Shown here: in pieces, positions 1-8,936 of the stretch
Numbering within the stretch: the stretch's first letter is position 1
Layout: every line of letters starts with the position of its first letter
From: a virus
DNA: 33,374 nt
Direction: 5' to 3' (one strand)
Virus record (IMG/VR): IMGVR_UViG_3300045107_000152
Location: 1 to 33,374 of that record
Made by a program: the position numbers and the translations under genes
The notes under the pieces: generated by a model
What the model saw: the letters and a program-made list of their open reading frames with translations, nothing else
The model's database searches: none
What the model was told of the DNA's origin: nothing

Positions 1-2
1 TC

Positions 3-1823
3 CTGGTCTGTGACATCGGTTGGGTATCCCATCGGACATTTATCTCCGCTTCTCCGCTGCCTTCATTTTCCATTGAAGCGGAAACTATACCACATCCGAA
101 TACCAGTTTCCGGATAGGCTCTAAGAAAGACCTTGGAGAAAAAAAGCTCAATCTAGATGATGACTACATCAAATTTATACGGTTTGGACAGTGGCGGATT
201 GAGAAAAGCGGTGGTGGAATTCTAGCTCTGATTACGAATAACAGCTATATCGAGGGCATAACTCATAGACAGATGCGTCGCTCACTGTTGCAAACTTTTT
301 CCGACATATATGTTCTAGATCTGCGCGGAAGTAGCAAGAAACAGGACCGTACCCCCGATGGGCTTCCTGATGAGAACGTATTTGATATACAACAAGGCGT
401 AAGTATTGCACTATACGTGAAGCGGCCTGGGAAAAGTGGACCAGCAAAAATTCATCACGCTGAATTATCGGGAAAGCGAGAATTGAAGTATGAGTGGTTA
501 GGCCAAAACAATATCGGCACAACGGATTGGCAATTACTCAAAGATGTCGATAAAACATCTTGCCTAGGATCATTCTACTTCTTTGCGCCAAAAGCATTCA
601 ATAACATAGAAGAATACTGCGTTGGCGAGAGTGTCAAAAGCATTTTCCTCAACTCTGGAGCTGGCATCAAAACTGAGCGAGATCGATTGAGTATTTGTTG
701 GAACAGAGAGGAAATAGCAGAACATGTTTCCGATTTCAGACAACTCAACGATAGTGCATTGCGGGAAAAATATGGATTATATGAAGATAGCCGGGACTGG
801 ACAATAACAGGCGCTCAACAAGATGTACGTTTGAACCAAGGCAGCGAACTTTTCGCGCCAATTCTCTATCGGCACTTTGATCAGCGAGTGACGTGGTATA
901 GTGGTCGAACTCGCGGGTTCATAGGTACTCCGGGATACCCCACGATGCAGCATCTACTTGCAGGACCCAATATCGCGTTAATCACATTACGCCAGACACG
1001 AAGAGATGAAAGTGGAACCTTCTTTGTTGGTCAAGGTCTGATCAACAAAGACGCAGTATCGATTTTCGACATCGCGTCAGTATTTCCTCTCTACCTATAT
1101 CCAGCCACAGAACCCACGAAACGGAGCAAACAAGTATCGATGTTTGAGGATGGATTAGGCGCGGGTCAAGGTGGACGTCATCCCAATCTTGGCTCAATGT
1201 TCATTTCCACCGTAGAACAGCGCCTCAGCCTTCACTTCGTCTCTGACGGCCGTGGCGATCTCATCACGACAGTCGGCCCCGAAGATATCTTCCACTACAC
1301 GTACGCGGTGTTCCACAGCCCCACATATCGCACGCGCTATGCTGAGTTTTTGAAAATTGACTTCCCGCGCTTGCCTATCACCAGCGACGTAGCGCTGTTC
1401 ACCGCGCTGGCCAGCAAGGGTGCCGAACTGGTCGACCTTCACCTGCTCAGACTTCCCGGTCAAGGTGGTGTCGGCGGCAATGGCGGTGCCGCTGTCCTGG
1501 CGACCCCCGGCAAGCAGGGCGTGACGTTCCCAAAGCCAGGGAGTAGCGTTGTCGACAAGGTCGTATATATCGCGCCACACGGGCTAGACAAGGGGCGCGT
1601 GGTCATTAACAACGACCAATACTTCGAAGGTGTCGAGCCCGAGACCTGGGACATGCAGATTGGCGGGTATCAGCCGCTCGAGAAGTGGCTGAAGGATCGG
1701 AGAGGTCGCACACTGAGCTTCGAAGATATTCAGCACTACTTGCGGGTGATCATCTCGCTTCGTGAGACACGGCGTATCATGGGCGAGATTGATGAGATCA
1801 TTCCCGGCTGGCCGCTGGCATGA
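3..1823 (+). CDS. Type ISP restriction-modification enzyme, C-terminal part (5' end outside window)
   Basis: The frame is open from the window edge, so this is the last 606 or so residues of a larger protein. Type ISP enzymes combine a nuclease/helicase, an N6-adenine methyltransferase and a target-recognition domain in one chain. Seen here: the tail of the methyltransferase region (EKKLNLDDDYIKFIRF, then ALITNNSYIEG), followed by the C-terminal specificity region with GTPGYPTMQHLLAG, SVFPLYLYP, EDIFHYTYAVFHSPTYR and RYAEFLKIDFPRLP, a block order typical of this family. The catalytic NPPY motif and the helicase lie upstream and are not visible. The first half is clearly more AT-rich than the part after about 1190. 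The stop is 17 bases from the stop of the convergent phage gene. It may be host DNA or phage cargo; the family call is firm. Confidence 0.88.
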   Translation: MVCDIGWVSHRTFISASPLPSFSIEAETIPHPNTSFRIGSKKDLGEKKLNLDDDYIKFIRFGQWRIEKSGGGILALITNNSYIEGITHRQMRRSLLQTFSDIYVLDLRGSSKKQDRTPDGLPDENVFDIQQGVSIALYVKRPGKSGPAKIHHAELSGKRELKYEWLGQNNIGTTDWQLLKDVDKTSCLGSFYFFAPKAFNNIEEYCVGESVKSIFLNSGAGIKTERDRLSICWNREEIAEHVSDFRQLNDSALREKYGLYEDSRDWTITGAQQDVRLNQGSELFAPILYRHFDQRVTWYSGRTRGFIGTPGYPTMQHLLAGPNIALITLRQTRRDESGTFFVGQGLINKDAVSIFDIASVFPLYLYPATEPTKRSKQVSMFEDGLGAGQGGRHPNLGSMFISTVEQRLSLHFVSDGRGDLITTVGPEDIFHYTYAVFHSPTYRTRYAEFLKIDFPRLPITSDVALFTALASKGAELVDLHLLRLPGQGGVGGNGGAAVLATPGKQGVTFPKPGSSVVDKVVYIAPHGLDKGRVVINNDQYFEGVEPETWDMQIGGYQPLEKWLKDRRGRTLSFEDIQHYLRVIISLRETRRIMGEIDEIIPGWPLA

Positions 1824-1840
1824 GGCTCATTGGCACTCTC

Positions 1841-2251
1841 TCACGCCCCCACAATCAGCCCGGCTAGCCACTTCAGCAGCAGCGGCACAACGATGCCGAC
1901 AACGGGCGACGCCACCACAGCCAGCCAGGCGTAGCGCTTGGCGCGCTTATCACTCTCAGCTGCAAGAGCACGTTGGACGCGCTCGGCCTGCTCAGCGGCA
2001 TCCTGCAACGTGTCCACTTGCTGCTCGAGCGTGGCGATGCGCAGATCGGCGTCGGCTAGGCGCGACTTCAGATCGCGGATATCGCGCGATTGCTCAAGCG
2101 ACACGTCACGCATCTGGTCCAGCTTGGCGCTCATTTTGGACACCTCGGCCAGCGTGGCGCGCGACACCTCGCTCTCGCGTAGGCTGTGCGCTTCAAGCCT
2201 CGTGGCGAGCGTGATCAACAGGTCGTGATCGGATTGCTGCATGTCGGCCAT
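1841..2251 (-). CDS. Coiled-coil protein with C-terminal membrane segment, possible holin or lysis accessory
   Basis: A 136-residue protein at the end of the virion block, after the fibre gene. Residues about 10-105 form a long heptad-like charged helix rich in L, R, E and D. A basic break (DKRAKRY) follows, then one or two hydrophobic segments (AWLAVVASPVVGIVVPLLLK and WLAGLIVGA) at the C-terminus. This is the shape of small phage membrane proteins of the XhlA/holin kind, and the position after the tail genes fits a lysis role, but no family signature is certain. The start is the first ATG and lies 14 bases after the fibre stop. A tail-anchored chaperone or host-interaction protein is also possible. 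Confidence 0.7.
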   Translation of the reverse strand: MADMQQSDHDLLITLATRLEAHSLRESEVSRATLAEVSKMSAKLDQMRDVSLEQSRDIRDLKSRLADADLRIATLEQQVDTLQDAAEQAERVQRALAAESDKRAKRYAWLAVVASPVVGIVVPLLLKWLAGLIVGA

Positions 2252-2265
2252 AGATACTCCAGCGA

Positions 2266-3495
2266 CTATTTCACAGGTGCATTCTTAATTATCGCCACCT
2301 CCGCAGCAAGCTCTTGAATTGCCTTCACCAGCACCGGAATGAGTTCGGTGTACGCGATGCCAAGCATGCCGCCTTCTACGGTGTTGACTAATTCAGGGAA
2401 GATGGGTTGCAACTCCTGAGCGACAAAGCCGTGCTCGTTGGTCTTCTCAACGTCAGTTCGATCGTAGATGCGCGGTTGAATTTGGAGTAGTTCGGCTAGA
2501 CCCTTGGCTTCATTTTTGACGTTCTTCTTGACAGCCTTATCCGAAGTCACCGTCCAAGCTACAATCACCTGTGTGGAGCCGGCACCACCATCGTTGCGTA
2601 TCAACATCAGGTTTGATGGCGTGGAATTCTGCACCAATAAGGCTTGGTTGCTGCTGCTCGTATTCGCCCCTCGGGCGACCAGCCTTGCGGTTGATGGCTG
2701 GGTAAGCAGACCAAAGCCACTGTTCCCCAATGCGGCAAAGCCGACGCTGTTGTAGCACTTAACCATAGTGCCGTCATCCATATAGATGCCGCCACCATGT
2801 ACTTGGTGATACCACCCAGCCCCGCTTGTGTTGGAGCGAAACCACCCATTGGCGTAGTGTTCTTGGAACGTGGGCGAACTGCTGGTAAGCACCGCCTGGT
2901 TGAGATAGGCCGACAACCAGTTGCTTCCTGTGCCCCAGTAGATGTCACCGGAGAAAACGCCGTTTCCAATGACATGGAGTGGATAGGACGGGGCGGTACC
3001 GATCCCGACATTGCCGCTTGAGTCAACCCACACGCGCTGCGTTGAGTTCGTCCAGATCGAGAATCCTCCGCTGGCTGACGTGTTGAACACCTCTAGCCAG
3101 TTTCGGCGCGCAGTGATGGCAAAGGTCGAGCCGATATGCTGAACAAAGCTTTTGAGTGCGCCAGTTTCGGCAAACCCGACATATCCGTAGTTGGCTGTGT
3201 TCGTCCAATTGACAGCGATGGTCGGCTGTGCCTTCTTGACCTCAAGATCGAACGCAGGAACGGTCGTCCCGATGCCAAGCCGGTTGTTCGTGTCATCCCA
3301 AAACAGGTTCGCGTTGTCCTGCGCCAACAGCCCGCTGGTGCCCGCGAATAACACTGAGCCGGCAGTGAGCGCCGTGAAGTACGGCAAGCCGGTTGTGCGG
3401 TCGATCTTGATGGTGTCCAGCGCCGACAGGTCGGCTACCCGCTGCTTCAGCTCGTTCAGCTGCGTAATGATGGTTCGGTCGTAGAGGTCACTCAT
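2266..3495 (-). CDS. Tail fibre/spike with C-terminal S74 intramolecular chaperone
   Basis: A 409-residue fibre protein. The N-terminus has a short helical region (LNELKQRVADLSALDTIKI) likely to trimerise. The middle is Gly/Ser/Asn-rich beta structure with a phrase common in such fibres (NRLGIGTTVPAFDLEVKKA). The last 92 residues form a peptidase S74 (endosialidase-type) chaperone: TSDKAVKKNV, NEHGFVAQELQPIFPELV and AYTELIPVLVKAIQEL. In this family the chaperone folds the trimer and cuts itself off before a conserved Ser, here probably Ser318 in TSDKA. The start ATG overlaps the stop of the preceding hub gene as ATGA, so the two are translationally coupled. The fibre probably binds the host receptor. 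Confidence 0.9.
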   Translation of the reverse strand: MSDLYDRTIITQLNELKQRVADLSALDTIKIDRTTGLPYFTALTAGSVLFAGTSGLLAQDNANLFWDDTNNRLGIGTTVPAFDLEVKKAQPTIAVNWTNTANYGYVGFAETGALKSFVQHIGSTFAITARRNWLEVFNTSASGGFSIWTNSTQRVWVDSSGNVGIGTAPSYPLHVIGNGVFSGDIYWGTGSNWLSAYLNQAVLTSSSPTFQEHYANGWFRSNTSGAGWYHQVHGGGIYMDDGTMVKCYNSVGFAALGNSGFGLLTQPSTARLVARGANTSSSNQALLVQNSTPSNLMLIRNDGGAGSTQVIVAWTVTSDKAVKKNVKNEAKGLAELLQIQPRIYDRTDVEKTNEHGFVAQELQPIFPELVNTVEGGMLGIAYTELIPVLVKAIQELAAEVAIIKNAPVK

Positions 3496-4583
3496 AGGTC
3501 GCGCATCTCCACGTCGATTATCTCTTTGGCATCTGAGCTATCGAAACTCACACTGACGGCGTACACCTGCTGCGTGACGCTCACGGTCTTGTAGGTAGCC
3601 TTCACCAGGTCGCCCAGAAAGTAATGCAGCCCATACAGGGTTGAGGGCGTCTGCAGCACCTTGTAGTTGAATTGATTGCGCGCCATCGCCCGATCAAGTG
3701 CTTCATCGCCCCGCGCGTTCAGCTTGGCGGTCGTGTCGTCATTCCGGCCGTCGACAAACAGTTCGATGTCGTTTGCGGCGCTGTAAGCCGGGCCGGTGCG
3801 TGTCACGACCGCCCGGTTCGCCGCTTGGTCCTGTCCGCCAACCACCGCCACCGTTTTTTCGGTTGTTCGCAGGTAGCGGTACATCGGCTGGTCCATGTTG
3901 CCGTACTCGAGCGCGAACGTGACCGTGGATGAGCGGTCGGTGCCAAGCTGCCCGCTGTAGAAGCGGAACTCCCAGGTTTGCGCACCAGTCTTCACGAGGT
4001 CAAAGTCGCCGCCCGCGATATTCACGATAGCCTGCAGCTGTTCCAACAGGTTCTTGTAGGCGCAGGACCAGCTGATGGTGTTTCCGCCCGCAGCGTCGGC
4101 TTGTACGCTGATTCCGGTGATGGCGCCGTTGCGTAGCCGGCTGTTGCCGGTGGTAGCGCTGGACGTGGCGTTATAGGTCACCAGGGTCTTCATCACCGTC
4201 TCGGCACTGGCGTTCACGAACTCAGATCGGTTCGCGGTGCCGGCGTAGTACAGCACATTACGCCGCCCCAACCAGCTCATCTGGCCAGGACAGAACGCCT
4301 TGAAGCGCTCCAGCTTGTCGGTGCCACGCCACTGCTCTGTACCGCGGTACAGGCCATAGAAATCGATGTACCAGGAGATGCCATGAGCCACATCGCGTCG
4401 ATATACCTCGATCTGGCCGTCAAGCTCAAGCAAGCTGATCGCCGCATGGTTGCCGTCGAGCACGAACTGGCACAGTCCCGGCGCGTCCACCTGCTTGGTG
4501 TAGCCCAACGACAAGAAGTCGGTCACGTCGGCGACCTTCACTCCAGCGGCAGTTTTGATGACGATGCGATACTGCGGTGCCAC
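3492..4583 (-). CDS. Siphovirus Gp37-like tail hub / tail-associated protein
   Basis: A 363-residue protein resembling the ReqiPepy6 Gp37-like group, which sits at the tail tip below the distal tail protein. Seen: an N-terminal beta-rich region (PQYRIVIKTAAGVKVADV, QFVLDGNHAAISLLELDGQI) like the first hub domain of phage baseplates, a middle with VQADAAGGNTISWSCAYKNL, and a C-terminal part with HYFLGDLVKATYKTVSVTQQ. The start is GTG at 4583, preceded by AGGAG, which overlaps the stop of the upstream gene; the first ATG lies well inside conserved sequence. No peptidase or lysozyme domain is evident. Family assignment rests on overall pattern and position. Confidence 0.75.
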   Translation of the reverse strand: MAPQYRIVIKTAAGVKVADVTDFLSLGYTKQVDAPGLCQFVLDGNHAAISLLELDGQIEVYRRDVAHGISWYIDFYGLYRGTEQWRGTDKLERFKAFCPGQMSWLGRRNVLYYAGTANRSEFVNASAETVMKTLVTYNATSSATTGNSRLRNGAITGISVQADAAGGNTISWSCAYKNLLEQLQAIVNIAGGDFDLVKTGAQTWEFRFYSGQLGTDRSSTVTFALEYGNMDQPMYRYLRTTEKTVAVVGGQDQAANRAVVTRTGPAYSAANDIELFVDGRNDDTTAKLNARGDEALDRAMARNQFNYKVLQTPSTLYGLHYFLGDLVKATYKTVSVTQQVYAVSVSFDSSDAKEIIDVEMRDL

Positions 4584-4593
4584 TCAGGCGCTC

Positions 4594-5610
4594 CTACTCT
4601 GGCCCGATCGCAAGCCAGGCGACCGGCTTGGTGCCACTGATTGCCACATTCGCGTACATCGAGATGTCGCAGCCCGATGTGGTGATGTTGAAGGCATCCG
4701 GATTGAGATCCTGGTCGGTCAGGTTCGAGACAATCACGATTGGCTTGGCGCTGAAGGCGACCGGGAAAGTGATGGTGGTCGAGACCGAGGTATTGCTGGA
4801 GAAAGTCAGGTTGACCACGCCAGCTTGCATTCGCACGGCTGTAGGAGTCTGAGTCGTCGTGCCTGCCGTGTTCCAGTCAGTCGCGCTGCCACCCTGGCGC
4901 CGGTAAAACTGCGGCACGCGGTTGCCGACCTGGGTGTCATCCACCGCATCGGTGCCGATCTTAACGTTCGTGACGCTGGCATCGGCGAGCTTGCCGGTCG
5001 TTACGTTCGCGTCGGCGATTTTTGCCGTGGTCACGTTCGCATCAGCCAGCTTGATAGTCGTGACATTGGAGTCGGCAATCTTGGTGGTAGTTACCGCGCC
5101 ATCGTCAATGTTCGCCGTCGCCACACGCTGAGCCATATGGACATAGGCGCGGGCGTCGGTGACGGTAATCACACCACCTGTGGTAATCGTGAAGGTTGCC
5201 AGCCGGATCTCCCACTGAGTCGATGTGCTTTGAGTCAGGCTTGGCGTGCTGTTGACGCCATCCGTGTTCCGCACCGCAACCAGGCGCACGGTCTGGGCCG
5301 TCCAGTCGAGGCGCAGGATGACGTGCCCGCCTGTGGTACCGACAACCGGTGTGCTCACGGTGAGGTTTACACTCGCCGTGTTCTGATAGAACTTGCCGTA
5401 CACAAACGCCGCCCCTGTGTTCACTGCTAGTGGTGACGCGGTGCCGGTGACCGCAAGCTCGTTATCGACGCCCTTGCAGACGCCCTGGCTGGCCTCGCCA
5501 CCGCCCAGGAATGCCTTGCGCCAAATCTCAGACCATTCCAAAGCGGTGTAGCCGCCCGACGTACCGTCGCCGGTTGCGTTGTTCGTCCAGGGGAATGACT
5601 TCTCGGCCAT
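4594..5610 (-). CDS. Minor tail/fibre protein with decapeptide repeats
   Basis: A 338-residue structural protein starting at ATG 5610 (MAEKSFPWTNN), with a strong ribosome site (AAGGAG) eight bases upstream. The N-terminal 130 residues resemble phage appendage proteins built around a jelly-roll (GDGTSGGYTALEWSEIWRKA, VNTGAAFVYGKFYQN). The middle holds five to six copies of a ten-residue repeat of the form I/L-A-D-A-N-V-T-T-x-K, likely a trimeric beta-helix stalk. The C-terminal 100 residues (VNLTFSSNTSVSTTITFPVA) resemble the H-type tip domain of fibres. It lies between the distal tail protein and the hub, so it is part of the tail tip or a side fibre. A longer upstream reading would overlap the distal tail gene and is not supported. 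Confidence 0.8.
   Translation of the reverse strand: MAEKSFPWTNNATGDGTSGGYTALEWSEIWRKAFLGGGEASQGVCKGVDNELAVTGTASPLAVNTGAAFVYGKFYQNTASVNLTVSTPVVGTTGGHVILRLDWTAQTVRLVAVRNTDGVNSTPSLTQSTSTQWEIRLATFTITTGGVITVTDARAYVHMAQRVATANIDDGAVTTTKIADSNVTTIKLADANVTTAKIADANVTTGKLADASVTNVKIGTDAVDDTQVGNRVPQFYRRQGGSATDWNTAGTTTQTPTAVRMQAGVVNLTFSSNTSVSTTITFPVAFSAKPIVIVSNLTDQDLNPDAFNITTSGCDISMYANVAISGTKPVAWLAIGPE
4940..5127 (-). repeat. In-gene tandem repeats, about 30 bp, encoding the fibre decapeptide
   Basis: Within the fibre gene at 4594-5610, about 30-base units are repeated and encode variants of LADANVTTAK (TTKIADSNV, IKLADANV, AKIADANV, GKLADASV). The DNA copies have diverged at third positions, so the repeat is old or kept by protein-level selection rather than recently expanded. 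Confidence 0.8.
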
Positions 5611-5621
5611 GTGAAAACTCC

Positions 5622-6506
5622 TTAGATTCCGACGTACCGGTTGTAGTAGCGCAAGTACACCTGCGTTGTGGCATTGGCGCTGGTGCCGGTCACCTGAATA
5701 TCGTTGTTGCCACCCGCGACATCGGGCGCGGCTTCGAGGCTGAAGGTCGCAAGGTCGCTGTCGTTCGTCAGGTCGGCAATCTTGTTCGTTCCAGCGGCGT
5801 TCGTGACCGTCTTGTAGCCGTAGCGGCAATCGATGGTGTAGCTATCGCCTGCGCTGATTGTGATGCCGGTGAAGTCCAACTTGTCGCCGGTCGTGAGGTT
5901 GGAGATGATAGGGTTGGTGATTGGCCCGGCGATCACGATGACTGGATACTCGCGCCACGTGCCGTCGTAGGTGATCGTGCGGGTCTGATTGACCGTCGAA
6001 CCGCCAAACGAAACTGGAAAACTGAGTGGATACGAGAACGCGCCCGCGCCGGCCCCGACTCCGAAGGTAGTGGCAATCTGTGTCGGGTCATAAAACGTCG
6101 GGTCGGCCGCACGGAATTGCACCACCAGCTTCTGTGCGAAGCCCTCGCGCTCGGTTGAGGCGAAGTTGGGTCCATCTATGACCACACAGTCGATCTGCCG
6201 CACGTCGCCGTTGTCGAGCGTCCACTTCAACTGCATCTTGGTCGCTGAAGGCCGCAGAAAGCGCAGCAGAGCCTTGCGGGCGTCGTAGTGCGCGCTGAGT
6301 GATGCCGGAATGATCTGGAATGACTCACGAAACACGCGCGGGTCAAGGCGCACGTCCACGTCGGTATCGCCATGCTGCAGCGGACCTTGCTCCGTGATGC
6401 GGCGGGATGGAGTGTTGCCGACTCCATCCTCACCAATCCAGTACACGTAGGTGCCGTCGTTCAGACTGTAGGTCGTCCCGCCGACGATTGCGTCCAGTGT
6501 TGCCAT
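5622..6506 (-). CDS. Distal tail protein (Dit-like)
   Basis: A 294-residue protein directly after the tape measure gene, where siphoviruses encode the ring that joins tail tube to tip. Seen: an N-terminal beta domain with GTTYSLNDGTYVYWIGEDGV, an internal piece with RESFQIIPASLSAHYDARKA and LRFLRPSATKMQLKWTLDNG typical of the phage tail family protein group, and a C-terminal half with VFQFRAADPTFYDPTQ-like text (written here VVQFRAADPTFYDP) followed by a beta sandwich (RTITYDGTWREYPVIVIAG). The phrase ADPTFYDP is characteristic of Dit-type proteins. The gene starts four bases from the tape measure stop, with only a weak ribosome site, so coupling is likely. Confidence 0.85.
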   Translation of the reverse strand: MATLDAIVGGTTYSLNDGTYVYWIGEDGVGNTPSRRITEQGPLQHGDTDVDVRLDPRVFRESFQIIPASLSAHYDARKALLRFLRPSATKMQLKWTLDNGDVRQIDCVVIDGPNFASTEREGFAQKLVVQFRAADPTFYDPTQIATTFGVGAGAGAFSYPLSFPVSFGGSTVNQTRTITYDGTWREYPVIVIAGPITNPIISNLTTGDKLDFTGITISAGDSYTIDCRYGYKTVTNAAGTNKIADLTNDSDLATFSLEAAPDVAGGNNDIQVTGTSANATTQVYLRYYNRYVGI

Positions 6507-6509
6507 GCG

Positions 6510-8744
6510 TTACCCCGTGAGCATTTGGAGATAGCGGATGTCGTCGCGCAAGCTGCGCTCGTCCTGATGGCCATAGTTCGCAGTCAGGTGGTAGTGGTTG
6601 GTCGTGCCGCCCGCCATGCGTGCCGACTGCGCAGCTGTGTAGACCTGTGCGCCACGATTGAGGTTGACCAGCTCGGGTCCGCGCTCCCCAACCCAGGCCA
6701 TGCCGCCCGGCGCAAAGGTGGTGCCCGATGCATAGCCCGGCGTGCCGCCACCCCCGCCACCAAAGCTCGGCATCGATGGGATGCTGCGGATGGCGGACGC
6801 CAGCTTGTTCAGCCAGGCGATCGCGCTCTCAACCACCCCGCCGATGCCCGAAATGGCGCTGCTAACCGCCCGTGCCGCGCTGGACAGTGTGTCCATAACC
6901 GGTGCGGCGGTGGACGTGATGAAGCTGCTCACCGTTTCTAAGGCCGGCTTCAGCGTGTTGCTCCACAGGTGGCTAACCGTTTGGGTCTGGTCACCCAACG
7001 CCGACAAGCCCTTCAGCCGCAGCGCGTTGATGCTTGGCACCAGCCAGCCTTCAAGGAAGCTCCACACCGCCTTCAGTGCCGGGCTCAGCTTCTCGTTCCA
7101 GACCTTCACCAGCAGTTCCACAGCGACCTGGAACAGCGCCAGATGCACGTTCGCAATCGCGGTGAACAGCGGGATAATGTAGGTGTTGAGGAAGCTCCAC
7201 ACCGCGTTGAATGCCGGCTTGAGGCTATTGTTCCAGAGGTCCGCTACGCCCTGCGTCGCCGCATTGAAGGTAGTGAACGTGTTCGTCGCGATCTCAACAA
7301 TGATCGGAATGAGCACCGTTGAGATGAAGGACCACACCGCAGTCAAGGCAGGCAGCAGCACGGTGTTCCAAAAGGTCGAGACGGTTGCAATGGCGATTGG
7401 GAGGTTGACTTCTAACCACTCGCGCACCTGGTCAAAGATCGGCTGGCCGGTCGTGGTCCAAAAGTCGGTCAAGGTCGTGCGGATGCCACCCCAGTCGTTA
7501 TCCCAAGCGGCGCGCAGCACCGCCGCCGCCACGCCAATCGCAGCCAGCGGAATGAGCACGGGCGCCAGCGCAACCACGGTCGCCGTCGCTGCCGCCACCG
7601 CGCTGCCGGCCCACGCGATGAACGCGGGCACGACAACCGTCAGCAGCACTGTGACTAGGCCAGTCAAAATTGGCTGCAGGTTGGCGCTGATGAAATCCAC
7701 CACAGTCGCGAGGGCCGGCTGGACGTTCGTGGTCCAGATACCTGCCAATGTGAGGGCGATAGCCGAGACTGTCGCGATCGTCGGCTGAAGGTTGGTCCAG
7801 CCCTGCATGAGCGCGGGAATGGCCGTGTTCGCGATGAAGTCCATCGCCACACCGACTCCGTTGGCCAGCGCAGCTGCAAACTCGTTGACTGCAGCCTGCG
7901 TCTCAGGCTTGCTCAGGAACTCGACCACAACCGCCAGCTTATCCTTCAGCACCTCGAAAATCGGCTGGCCGATCGTGCGGAGCGTGCCGGCGATCCAGTC
8001 CTGCAGGTTGCTCAGCATACCGTTGAAGGTGCTGGATTGGGCGTCCATGAGCCCGCCGTACTTTCGCTTCATCAGGGTCAGCACGGTGTTCATGGCCTGC
8101 GGCAGCGGAGAGGTCAGCTGACCGGACTTACTGAAGCTCAGGCCGAGCTTGGTCAGCTCGTCGCGGCTGGTGATACCCAGCTCTTGCATACGCGCGATAG
8201 CCTCACCCGTAGCACCGGATGAGAACTTGCCGATCAGCAGCGACATTTCCTTGAAGTCCTGCCCCGTGCCGCTCGCCACGTCGCCCGCGATCGTGCGGAT
8301 CTGCTCGCCGGTATAGCCGAACTTCTTGGCGGCTTCCAGGCTGTGCAGGCCAAAGCCCTGCAGCACGATGTCGGCGTCGACCACTTGGGGCAGCTCGAAC
8401 GGGGTCTTGGCACCAAAGTCGGCCAGCTCAGCCATGCGCTGCTTGGCGGCGGTCGCCGAGCCCAGCATGGTTGTGAAGCGGGTGTTGTAGTCCTCGAATG
8501 CGGCATTGCCGCCAATCATACCGTCTTTTAGCGCGCCAAACGAACCGGTGACCGCCCCGATCGCCTTCGTGATGATGCCACCCGTGGCGAATGCGAAGGC
8601 ATCGCGGAAGAAGCCGCCGACGCCTTTGGAGGATCGGTCGGCGGCATCGCCCATGCCGGTGATGCTCTTGGTCACCTTGTCGGCAATCGCAGAGGCGTCA
8701 TCTTTGCCCTGAATGGTGATGGAGATGGTGTAGTTGCTGGACAT
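6510..8744 (-). CDS. Tail tape measure protein
   Basis: At 744 residues this is the longest gene of the virion block. Tape measure proteins set tail length and are ejected with the DNA. Seen: an N-terminal region with DASAIADKVTKSITGMGDAA and EDYNTRFTTMLGSATAAKQR, typical of the family core, then long hydrophobic helices (LVTVLLTVVVPAFIAWAGSA and a stretch of Ala/Val). At least four repeats of about 55 residues follow, of the form F/L-W-N-x-x-L-x-P-A-L-x-x-V-W-S-F. A Gly-rich linker (SFGGGGGGTPGYASG) leads to a C-terminal tail ending in DIRYLQMLTG. At about 0.15 nm per residue this predicts a tail near 110 nm. The preceding genes are the frameshifted chaperones, as in lambda-like phages. Confidence 0.93.
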   Translation of the reverse strand: MSSNYTISITIQGKDDASAIADKVTKSITGMGDAADRSSKGVGGFFRDAFAFATGGIITKAIGAVTGSFGALKDGMIGGNAAFEDYNTRFTTMLGSATAAKQRMAELADFGAKTPFELPQVVDADIVLQGFGLHSLEAAKKFGYTGEQIRTIAGDVASGTGQDFKEMSLLIGKFSSGATGEAIARMQELGITSRDELTKLGLSFSKSGQLTSPLPQAMNTVLTLMKRKYGGLMDAQSSTFNGMLSNLQDWIAGTLRTIGQPIFEVLKDKLAVVVEFLSKPETQAAVNEFAAALANGVGVAMDFIANTAIPALMQGWTNLQPTIATVSAIALTLAGIWTTNVQPALATVVDFISANLQPILTGLVTVLLTVVVPAFIAWAGSAVAAATATVVALAPVLIPLAAIGVAAAVLRAAWDNDWGGIRTTLTDFWTTTGQPIFDQVREWLEVNLPIAIATVSTFWNTVLLPALTAVWSFISTVLIPIIVEIATNTFTTFNAATQGVADLWNNSLKPAFNAVWSFLNTYIIPLFTAIANVHLALFQVAVELLVKVWNEKLSPALKAVWSFLEGWLVPSINALRLKGLSALGDQTQTVSHLWSNTLKPALETVSSFITSTAAPVMDTLSSAARAVSSAISGIGGVVESAIAWLNKLASAIRSIPSMPSFGGGGGGTPGYASGTTFAPGGMAWVGERGPELVNLNRGAQVYTAAQSARMAGGTTNHYHLTANYGHQDERSLRDDIRYLQMLTG

Positions 8745-8747
8745 TGG

Positions 8748-8936
8748 CTACTCTGTGGGTTGCTCTGGTAGATTGCGGTGGTAGGAGCGCCAGCGGGCAA
8801 GCCATTTGAGGGTGGTTCGTTCAGCCAGCTCAAAGGGTATGTGCAGCGTTTCTGCGAGTACGATCACCTCAAGCCAGGAGGGCGGGTTCTTGCCACCGTA
8901 CTGCAGGGCGGCAATCACCCGCTCCTCCTCCTCTAG
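8748..8936 (-). CDS. Tail assembly chaperone extension, reached by -1 frameshift (gpGT-like)
   Basis: This frame has no good start of its own near the junction. It is read as the C-terminal 62 residues of a fusion: the short chaperone up to 8936, then a -1 shift that re-reads that base and continues LEEEERVIAALQYGG to the stop at 8748, giving about 143 residues. An independent open frame extends upstream to 9065, but its text there is Arg/Gly-rich and looks like shadow coding of the short form. The extension is predicted to be helical (WLEVIVLAETLHIPFELAER). In lambda the matching T domain recruits tail tube subunits while G binds the tape measure. The gene ends three bases before the tape measure start. 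Confidence 0.83.
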   Translation of the reverse strand, partial: LEEEERVIAALQYGGKNPPSWLEVIVLAETLHIPFELAERTTLKWLARWRSYHRNLPEQPTE

